A stretch of 64,000 bases of DNA, taken from positions 1 through 64,000 of the forward strand of contig NZ_CALIMF010000014.1 of NCBI RefSeq assembly GCF_938028735.1, written 5' to 3'. Shown piece after piece: positions 58,009-64,000 of the stretch. The first letter of the stretch is position 1. Each line of letters starts with the position of its first letter. The notes under the pieces are model-generated. The model was given only the letters and a program-made list of their open reading frames with translations. It ran no database searches and was not told where the DNA came from. The position numbers were made by a program, and so were the translations under genes. Source of the DNA: an uncultured Thermanaerothrix sp. Its GTDB lineage: Bacteria; Chloroflexota; Anaerolineae; Anaerolineales; Anaerolineaceae.

Positions 58009-58768
58009 AACCCTCTGGCATCAAAGATTTGTAATTCAAGCCCGCTGGAGCGCTCAAGTTCGCCAGCACCTTCTCAATGAACTTGCCCCATTGCCCATCC
58101 GTCGCATCCTTGAAGTGGGATGTGGCACAGGCGCCATTCTTTCAGAGCCCATTTGGTCAAGATATACACGCATTGGCCTTGATATTCACTGGGCTTATCT
58201 GAAATACGCCCAGGCTACAATCCCCGCGGCTAGCCTTTGCCAGGGAGATGCCCACGTCCTCCCGTTTGCGAGGGCGTCCTTTGATCTCTGCTATACCCAT
58301 TATTTACTTCTATGGGTCAACGCAGGGAGGGTTCTGAGGGAATGTGTCCGTGTAACACGCCCAGGGGGATTTGTGGCTGCCCTGGCCGAACCCGATTATG
58401 GTGGGCGCATTGATTATCCACCCGAATTCTGCCCTCTAGGAGATTATCAAATTCGTGCCATTCAAAAGGCAGGGGGGAATCCCTTCATTGGGCGCAAACT
58501 GGCTGAGCTTTTTACTCAGGCGGGATTGATCCACTTGCGAGTTGGGATTCTCGGGGCCTACTGGCAATATCCCCCTAATCCCCAGGAGATCACCAGCGGG
58601 TGGTCGCTTCTCAAGATGGATTTGCAAGAAGAGATTCCCCTAGAATCCCTCGAACGCTGGGAGAGGCGCGACCGCATAGCTTGGGAGCAAGGAAAACGCA
58701 TCCTTTTCGTACCAACATTTTTTGCCTGGGGCCAAGTTCCTCAAAATTCACGAGAAAATTACCCTTAA
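57992..58768 (+). CDS. Class I SAM-dependent methyltransferase
   Basis: A 258-residue methyltransferase of the Methyltransf_11 type. Motif I is ILEVGCGTGAILSEP, the acidic residue of motif II is in IGLDIHWAYLKYA, and GDAHVLPFARASFDL is motif III-IV. The GTG start lies 17 nt inside the end of the preceding gene, so the two are translationally coupled. It is the last gene of the radical SAM cassette. Whether it modifies the same protein or a small molecule is not known. Confidence 0.82.
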   Translation: MQNHTETLWHQRFVIQARWSAQVRQHLLNELAPLPIRRILEVGCGTGAILSEPIWSRYTRIGLDIHWAYLKYAQATIPAASLCQGDAHVLPFARASFDLCYTHYLLLWVNAGRVLRECVRVTRPGGFVAALAEPDYGGRIDYPPEFCPLGDYQIRAIQKAGGNPFIGRKLAELFTQAGLIHLRVGILGAYWQYPPNPQEITSGWSLLKMDLQEEIPLESLERWERRDRIAWEQGKRILFVPTFFAWGQVPQNSRENYP

Positions 58769-58774
58769 TGACCC

Positions 58775-58803
58775 TTGACAACCCACAAAAATCTCTGTAA
58801 GAT
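58775..58803 (+). promoter_or_regulatory. Promoter of the glnA leader
   Basis: TTGACA (58775-58780), a 17-nt spacer and TAAGAT (58798-58803). Transcription would begin near 58810, so glnA has an untranslated leader of about 370 nt. Confidence 0.65.
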
Positions 58804-58850
58804 TGCGCCATTATTTTAGAGAGTACCTAAAAATTGAATAACAGAGAAAT

Positions 58851-59067
58851 AGCGACTGAGCCTCCCAGCCCAAGGCTGAGAGGTGACGAGGTGGAGGTTC
58901 CTCTCTGCGAAGAGAGTGCTAACCCTGAGGGGGGATGCAATCAGGGGAAAATCGGAACGATCAGCGGATGCCTCTGAAGCCCGACCACAGGCTTCTTTCT
59001 CCCTTCGAAACAAGGGTTTGGGTTCAAAAGCGGTTGGCGACAACCGACCAAAGCCTACCCGGTGGTA
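58851..59067 (+). ncRNA. glmS-type self-cleaving ribozyme in the glnA leader
   Basis: The core strings TGACGAGGTGGAGGTT (58884-58899) and GCGGATGCCTC (58964-58974) match the glmS ribozyme core. Predicted cleavage is at A58851/G58852 (AGCG). Pairings in order: P2.2 CTGA/TCAG (58856-58859 with 58961-58964); P1 58861-58870 with 58874-58883; P2 GGAGG/CCTCT (58893-58897 with 58971-58975); P2.1-like ATCG/CGAT (58951-58961); P3 GAAGCC/GGCTTC (58976-58995); P3.1 pseudoknot ACCAC in the P3 loop (58984-58988) with GTGGT (59062-59066); P4 59014-59021 with 59048-59055; P4.1 CGGTTG-GCGA-CAACCG (59031-59046). Two extra hairpins fill 58896-58947. glmS ribozymes respond to glucosamine-6-phosphate; here the gene is glnA. 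From 59068 to 59164 I see only a CCGGCA/TGCCGG hairpin (59070-59090). Confidence 0.82.
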
Positions 59068-59180
59068 GTCCGGCAGAAAATCTGTGCCGGCTAGATCTGT
59101 ATGAAGGGGCACCCATTCATCGCCAAAGTGGGCATGCCGAGCATGTCCATAAACTTTTTAAGCCAAGGAGGCTGTGTGTT

Positions 59181-60521
59181 ATGGATACCAAAGATGTGCT
59201 TGCCAGAGTCAGGGAAGACAATGTGAAGTTTATTTCCCTCCAATTTGCGGATGTAGTGGGAATGGTAAAAAGCGTCGATATACCCGTAGACCAACTAGAG
59301 GGCGCTCTCGAAAATGGTGTCTGGTTCGATGGCTCCTCCGTCGAGGGGTTTGCCCGCATTCAGGAAAGTGACATGCATCTCCATATAGACCCCGACACTT
59401 ATGCGGTTCTGCCTTGGTCCCCTCCAGATATGCGGCGAGCCCGCCTTTTCTGCGATATTTACCAACCTGATGGCACCCCTTTTCCCGGCGATCCACGCGG
59501 TACCCTTAAGCGCACGCTTGCCAAACTCCGCGAACAGCGGGGGTGGGTGTACAACGTGGGGCCAGAACCCGAGTTCTTTCTCTTTCGTCGTAATGGAACC
59601 GAGACAATCCGCCCGGTGCCTCACGACGTCGTGGGTTATTTTGATTTTTCTTCAGACGATGAAGCCGTTCGAGTGCGCACTGAGTTGATGGCAGCACTGA
59701 AAAGCATGGGATTGGAAATCGAAGTTGGACATCACGAAGTCGCTGTAGGACAACATGAAATTGATTTCCGCTTTGCAGATGCTTTGCGCACCGCTGATAA
59801 TGTCCTTACGCTCAAGTACACCGTCAAAGCCATCGCTGCTCAGCATGGGTTGATCGCCTCCTTCATGCCCAAACCAGTGTTTGGGATCAACGGCTCAGGA
59901 ATGCACTGCCACCAATCTTTATTTGACCTACAAGGGAACAATCTGTTTTTTGACTCTCAGGATGAATTTCATCTCTCTTCGCTGGCCTATGGATTCATTG
60001 CCGGCCAGTTGGCGCATGCCCGTGCACTGGCGGCCATTGTTGCTCCCACGGTCAATTCCTACAAACGTTTAGTTCCTGGCTATGAAGCCCCGGTCTACAT
60101 CTGCTGGGCGCAGATCAACCGATCGGCTCTCATTCGCATCCCGCGTTATACGCCTGGGCAACACAAAGCCACCCGCGCTGAATTGCGCTTCCCTGACCCC
60201 TCGGCTAACCCTTACTTGGCCTTTACCGCAATGCTCGTGGCAGGTCTGGACGGAATTGATCGCCAGCTCGCTTGCCCGGCTCCTCTTAATAACGTCAACG
60301 TCTATGAACTCTCGCCTGAAGAGCGGGAAGAAATGGGAGTTAAAGAACTGCCTGGCTCACTCTACGAGGCCATCCAGGAATTGGATAAAGATGAGGTCGT
60401 CAAGGGCGCCTTTGATCCAAGCCTCTACTACGCTTATCGCCGCGCCAAACTAGCCGAGTGGGAGGAGTTTCACATCCAAGTCACCGATTGGGAGTTAGAG
60501 CGCTTCCTGGAGACAGCCTGA
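59181..60521 (+). CDS. glnA: Glutamine synthetase, type I-alpha
   Basis: A 446-residue GlnA that makes glutamine from glutamate, ammonia and ATP. WFDGSSVEGFARIQESDMHL, GPEPEFFLF (metal Glu), NGSGMHCHQSLF (ATP/metal site), PGYEAPVYICWAQINRSALIRIP and RAELRFPDPSANPYLAF are present. The length and the absence of the NLYDLP adenylylation segment place it in GSI-alpha, the type controlled by feedback rather than adenylylation. AAGGAGG (59165-59171) supports the ATG at 59181; an upstream in-frame ATG lies inside the ribozyme and is rejected. The leader ribozyme suggests control by amino-sugar level. A strong terminator follows. Confidence 0.96.
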   Translation: MDTKDVLARVREDNVKFISLQFADVVGMVKSVDIPVDQLEGALENGVWFDGSSVEGFARIQESDMHLHIDPDTYAVLPWSPPDMRRARLFCDIYQPDGTPFPGDPRGTLKRTLAKLREQRGWVYNVGPEPEFFLFRRNGTETIRPVPHDVVGYFDFSSDDEAVRVRTELMAALKSMGLEIEVGHHEVAVGQHEIDFRFADALRTADNVLTLKYTVKAIAAQHGLIASFMPKPVFGINGSGMHCHQSLFDLQGNNLFFDSQDEFHLSSLAYGFIAGQLAHARALAAIVAPTVNSYKRLVPGYEAPVYICWAQINRSALIRIPRYTPGQHKATRAELRFPDPSANPYLAFTAMLVAGLDGIDRQLACPAPLNNVNVYELSPEEREEMGVKELPGSLYEAIQELDKDEVVKGAFDPSLYYAYRRAKLAEWEEFHIQVTDWELERFLETA

Positions 60522-60533
60522 TCTTTCAGCATA

Positions 60534-60573
60534 AAACTGAGGGTGCAAATTGCTCTGCACCCTCAGTTTGGTT
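60534..60573. terminator. Bidirectional intrinsic terminator between glnA and clpC
   Basis: AAACTGAGGGTGCA (60534-60547) and TGCACCCTCAGTTT (60556-60569) form a perfect 14-bp stem with an 8-nt loop. A T-rich tail follows on the plus strand (GGTTTGTTT) and TTTTATG on the minus strand, so it can end both convergent genes. Confidence 0.92.
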
Positions 60574-60576
60574 TGT

Positions 60577-63066
60577 TTAGTTACGCGCAGACTCGGCTGG
60601 CTCTTGCTGCAAAACAGCTTCACCCACTTCCTCGGCTCGACGAAAGGTCGGCCTAGTATCGCCTTCCTGATAGTCCACCACGATTTTATCGCCCACCCGG
60701 AATTGCCCCGAAAGAATGCTGACCGATAGCGGGCTTTCAATGTACTTCTGAATCGCTCGCCGCAAAGGTCGCGCTCCAAAACTGGGGTCATATCCAATTT
60801 CCGCCAACCAACGCCGTGCCGCTGGGCTCAACACCACATCCAGCCCATGCTCTAACAGCCGCTGGCGCACTTCTTTCATTTGAAGATCCACAATCTTATA
60901 CATGTGCTCCTGGGTCAGTGGTGAGAACATGATAATCTCATCAATGCGGTTGAGAAACTCTGGGCGGAAGGTACTCTTGAGAGCCTTCTGGATCTTTTCT
61001 TGGTTAATGCGATCCTCATCATTCTGGTTATCCGGCAGGAAGCCCAGCGTCCCTCCACGACGTACGAACTCAGTACCAAGGTTGCTGGTCATGATGAGCA
61101 CGGTGTTGCGGAAATCCACCACATGGCCCTGTCCATCTGTCAGACGCCCCTCGTCCAAAATTTGAAGCAAGGCATTCCAGACTTCCGGATGGGCTTTTTC
61201 GATTTCATCAAAGAGAATGACCCGATAGGGCCGTCGCCGTACGGCTTCGGTCAGTTGGCCGCCTTCCTCGTATCCGACATAACCAGGAGGCGCTCCAAAG
61301 AGCCGTGAGACCGTGTGTTGTTCACGATACTCGCTCATATCCAGACGCACCAATGCGTCTTCATCGCCAAACAGGAATTCGGCCAGGGCCTTTGCCAGCT
61401 CCGTCTTACCTACTCCCGAAGGGCCAATGAAAATAAATGATCCAATTGGCCGGCGTGGGTCCTTGAGACCTGCTCGTGCCCGGCGGATGGCATCAGCTAT
61501 GGCGCGGATTGCCTCTTCTTGCCCAATGACGCGTTCAGCCAACCGTTCTTCCATGTGTACCAGACGCTCAGCCTCCGACTCCATCATCTGGCTGACCGGA
61601 ATCCCCGTCCACTGAGCAACCACCTCAGCAATGTCATTCACATCCACCACTTCATCCAGTTTGTGCTCAGACTCCCACTGGTCACGTAATTTCTCAAATT
61701 CCTCTTGGAGGCGTAAGCGTTCAGCTTTTTTGCGCGCTGCCCGCTCATAATCCCGCTCTAACCCCGCCTGTTCCTCTTCGGCTTGCAAACGATCAATTTC
61801 CGATTTCATTTTCTTCAGTTCAGGCGGAAGTGAATACAGTGCAACACGCAGTTTTGCCGCCGCCTCATCAATTAAGTCAATTGCCTTATCCGGTAGATGA
61901 CGTTCAGTGACATACTGAGCCGAAAGCCGCGCCGCCGCTACCAATGCCTCATCCGAAAAGCGCACTTTGTGGTGAGCTTCATAGCGGTCCCGCAAACCAC
62001 GTAACATCTCAATGGTTTCCTCTACTGAGGGTTCATCCACGTAAACAGGGGCAAAACGACGTTCCAAGGCGGCATCTTTCTCAATGTACTTATGATACTC
62101 GTCCAGAGTTGTCGCCCCAATACACTGTAACTCGCCGCGCGCCAACGCAGGCTTAAGCATGTTGGAAGCGTCCATGGCTCCTTGAGCCGCTCCTGCACCC
62201 ACCACGGTGTGGAGTTCATCAATGAATAAGATAATCTCACCCTCGGAACGCTGCACTTCCTCAATGGCGGCCTTCAAGCGCTCCTCGAATTCCCCACGGA
62301 AGCGACTCCCGGCAATCATTGCGCCCAAGTCCAGCTGAACAACCCGCTTACCCATCAGAATTTCCGGCACGTCATTGGCCGCAATCTTTTGAGCAAGCCC
62401 TTCTACAATGGCCGTCTTCCCTACGCCGGCTTCACCGATCAGCACTGGATTATTCTTGGTTCGGCGCGAGAGAATCTGCATGACTCGCAAGATCTCTTGA
62501 TCGCGCCCAATGACTGGATCGAGTTTGCCCTCACGTGCTAATGCGGTCAGGTCTCGCGAATACTTCTCCAGGGTTCGATAGCGGGTTTCAGCCTGAGGAT
62601 CGGTCACACGCTGACCACCCCGTATTTGCATGATTGCATCCAACACCCGCTCCCGCGTAATCCCCGCACCCTCGAGCAAACGGGCGGCTGGCGTGTTGCG
62701 CTCGCTCAGGATAGCCAGAAAGATATGCTCCGTAGAGATATACTCATCTTTGAGGCGGTTTGCCTCTTCGTTTGCCTGATCAATAATTCGCTTGACCCGC
62801 GGTGTTATGAAAATCTGCCCTGCTCCTCCGCCAAAAATGCTGGCTTTAGGACTGGTGCGCAAGATGTAATCCAAGCGGTCTGCCAGCATGCTGGCATCTA
62901 CCTTAAGGATCTCAAGAATCTGAGGAATCACACCCTGCGGCTGCTCAATCAGCGCTAGCAGGATGTGCTCGGTGTCAATCTGGTTATGACCATAGCGCTG
63001 AATAATCTCAGCCGCGCGCTGAGCCGCTTCTTGTGCTCGTTCGGTAAATCGGTCAAATCGCATCAT
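60577..63066 (-). CDS. clpC: ATP-dependent Clp protease ATP-binding subunit ClpC
   Basis: An 829-residue AAA+ unfoldase that feeds substrates to ClpP. The Clp_N repeat domain (1-145) is followed by the first AAA module with Walker [14 protein letters not shown] and [18 protein letters not shown] coiled-coil middle domain (about 410-475) comes next, then the second module with [17 protein letters not shown] and [19 protein letters not shown]. The C-terminal D2-small domain ([10 protein letters not shown]-like, [16 protein letters not shown]) completes the protein. The ATG at 63066 is followed by a second ATG; a GGGATG ribosome site lies upstream. No mcsAB or ctsR genes are visible. Confidence 0.96.
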   Translation of the reverse strand: MMRFDRFTERAQEAAQRAAEIIQRYGHNQIDTEHILLALIEQPQGVIPQILEILKVDASMLADRLDYILRTSPKASIFGGGAGQIFITPRVKRIIDQANEEANRLKDEYISTEHIFLAILSERNTPAARLLEGAGITRERVLDAIMQIRGGQRVTDPQAETRYRTLEKYSRDLTALAREGKLDPVIGRDQEILRVMQILSRRTKNNPVLIGEAGVGKTAIVEGLAQKIAANDVPEILMGKRVVQLDLGAMIAGSRFRGEFEERLKAAIEEVQRSEGEIILFIDELHTVVGAGAAQGAMDASNMLKPALARGELQCIGATTLDEYHKYIEKDAALERRFAPVYVDEPSVEETIEMLRGLRDRYEAHHKVRFSDEALVAAARLSAQYVTERHLPDKAIDLIDEAAAKLRVALYSLPPELKKMKSEIDRLQAEEEQAGLERDYERAARKKAERLRLQEEFEKLRDQWESEHKLDEVVDVNDIAEVVAQWTGIPVSQMMESEAERLVHMEERLAERVIGQEEAIRAIADAIRRARAGLKDPRRPIGSFIFIGPSGVGKTELAKALAEFLFGDEDALVRLDMSEYREQHTVSRLFGAPPGYVGYEEGGQLTEAVRRRPYRVILFDEIEKAHPEVWNALLQILDEGRLTDGQGHVVDFRNTVLIMTSNLGTEFVRRGGTLGFLPDNQNDEDRINQEKIQKALKSTFRPEFLNRIDEIIMFSPLTQEHMYKIVDLQMKEVRQRLLEHGLDVVLSPAARRWLAEIGYDPSFGARPLRRAIQKYIESPLSVSILSGQFRVGDKIVVDYQEGDTRPTFRRAEEVGEAVLQQEPAESARN

Positions 63067-63116
63067 AAGCGTAACATCCCTTTATATTATAGGAAACTAA
63101 CAATCTGTCCAAAGGA

Positions 63117-63122
63117 ATTATA
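63117..63122 (-). promoter_or_regulatory. Extended -10 element upstream of clpC
   Basis: On the minus strand the sequence reads TGCTATAAT, a perfect -10 with the TGn extension, about 50 nt before the clpC ATG. A matching -35 is not evident. No CIRCE or CtsR-like repeat is seen in the 157-nt gap between clpC and the GNAT gene. Confidence 0.5.
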
Positions 63123-63223
63123 GCACCTTCAGATTAACAAAATAGAAGCCTTGCATAAGAATTTTGTATGCGTCTGGTCAAACAAAATACTGAGTTCGAA
63201 CGGATAGGGTAAAATACCTTGGT

Positions 63224-64000
63224 ATGGAAAAAGTTGTCACTCAAGAAAAAGTCCCTATTCGCCCCCTTCACCTTCCTCAGGACATCCTAGCAGTTGCCGA
63301 CTTAATCGAGGTCTGCTTTGCCAATACCATGGACCCCGATGGTTGGGAATATCTGAGACGTATGCGCACCTGGGGCCTTCAATATCACAATGGTTTTTCC
63401 GCTTCACCGGCTTCACCACCTCCAATGAACGGATTTGTGTGGGAAGAAGAGGGCCGAATTGTGGGTAATCTGAACATTGTTATGCCTAGGGTTAAGTCGC
63501 AGCACCCTCTTATTGTGAATGTGGCAGTACACCCCGATTACCGCCGTCGCGGGATCGCCAAACGATTAACCGAAAAAGCCATTCATTACCTCAAATCCTG
63601 GGATTATCCTTCGGTCTGGCTCCAAGTTAGAGAAGACAACCTAGCTGCGCTTCGCCTCTACGAGGGTTTGGGTTTTCGGGAGCGCGCTCGACGCACAACT
63701 TGGACGGCAACGCCTTCGAACAAAACACACCCTCGCCCTTTATCTGCTCATATTCGGCCACGCCAACCAGCAGAGTGGCCACTGCAAGCCGCTTGGCTGG
63801 AACGAATCTATCCTGAACAAGTAGTCTGGAATTTACCGCTGGATTTACAACGCTTCCGGCCAGGATTCTTAAACTGCCTGCGAAACCTGGTCAGCGAGAC
63901 TCCTCGGCTCCACTTCACAGCATTAGAAAGGGGAGAACCGTTGGGTTTTTGCACATGGGAAGCCACCCTCTACTATGCAGACTGGTTATGGGTTGCCCCG
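63224..64000 (+). CDS. GNAT acetyltransferase, probably tandem domain (cut by window edge)
   Basis: The frame is open for 259 codons from the ATG at 63224 to the right edge. The first GNAT domain (about 10-165) has the acetyl-CoA motif VAVHPDYRRRGIAKRLTEKA and the closing LRLYEGLGFRERAR. The visible rest (ERIYPEQVVWNLPLDL, LERGEPLGFCTW) looks like the start of a second GNAT-like half, so a two-domain acetyltransferase is likely. The substrate is unknown. It is divergent from clpC. Confidence 0.85.
   Translation, partial: MEKVVTQEKVPIRPLHLPQDILAVADLIEVCFANTMDPDGWEYLRRMRTWGLQYHNGFSASPASPPPMNGFVWEEEGRIVGNLNIVMPRVKSQHPLIVNVAVHPDYRRRGIAKRLTEKAIHYLKSWDYPSVWLQVREDNLAALRLYEGLGFRERARRTTWTATPSNKTHPRPLSAHIRPRQPAEWPLQAAWLERIYPEQVVWNLPLDLQRFRPGFLNCLRNLVSETPRLHFTALERGEPLGFCTWEATLYYADWLWVAP

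Noticed and set aside
58914-58922. GAGTGCTAA in the glnA leader, identical to half of the CIRCE heat-shock operator
   Set aside because: The other half (TTAGCACTC) is missing, and the bases are explained by the AGAGAG arm of a ribozyme hairpin.
58810-59180. T-box, lysine, SAM or cyanobacterial glnA riboswitch in the glnA leader
   Set aside because: None of their conserved strings (for example GTGGNACCGCG for T-box) is present, while the glmS core and its pairings fit throughout.

Overview
The window reads as a chromosome segment of a Chloroflexota bacterium, most likely of the Anaerolineae type. This is inferred from the gene set and protein style, not from a marker phylogeny. Pointers are a core-type MetE without the N-terminal half, a fused ADP-forming acyl-CoA synthetase, secreted proteins carrying a 'YLPxx' motif, a type I-alpha glutamine synthetase and a Chloroflexota-like tmRNA tag. 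I see no phage, transposon, CRISPR array, rRNA or tRNA. Genes are densely packed, often with 4-20 nt overlaps.

Layout. 1-861: start of aspartate kinase (minus, cut by the left edge). 1025-4269: a promoter and attenuator-type leader, then a two-gene anion-type ABC transporter. 4367-7899: secreted CAP protein, subtilisin-like protease, core MetE. 7937-14426 (minus): a signalling operon of membrane protein, sensor kinase, response regulator and GGDEF cyclase, divergent from an HD-GYP phosphodiesterase (14666-16996). 16993-26866: membrane flippase-like protein, secDF, an SDR dehydrogenase, htpG, a 2-hydroxyacid dehydrogenase and acyl-CoA synthetase (ADP-forming). 26896-29934 (minus): acyl-CoA ligase, miaA, yraN. 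30046-36811: stub lipoprotein, cinA with a decayed amidase domain, an amidohydrolase fused to a CYTH-like domain, glgA, malQ. 36808-41341 (minus): EamA transporter, rocD, argF, a radical SAM protein. 41524-48509: pyk, degV, Fe-ADH with an LsrG-like monooxygenase, an RluA enzyme and the membrane pyrophosphatase hppA. 48649-53179: FAH-family hydrolase, tmRNA, rlmI, ligA.

Two regions stand out. First, 53353-58768 looks like a compact protein-modification cassette. It holds a zinc-ribbon membrane protein, a DUF2207-type membrane protein ending in a (Cys-Ala)5-Gly-(Cys-Ala)3 tail, a PqqD-like/radical SAM/SPASM protein, a paralogue that has lost every cluster cysteine but keeps the PqqD-like and GGEP parts, and a SAM-dependent methyltransferase. 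It resembles a RiPP-type system whose substrate is the tail of a membrane protein.

Second, the 370-nt leader of glutamine synthetase (58810-59180) carries the core sequence and full pairing scheme of a glmS-type self-cleaving ribozyme, including the P3.1 pseudoknot. It sits in front of glnA instead of glmS. If functional, amino-sugar phosphate level would control supply of glutamine, the amino donor for GlmS.

The right end holds clpC (minus) and a partial tandem GNAT acetyltransferase gene running off the edge. All functional calls come from reading motifs and order; no database search was possible.
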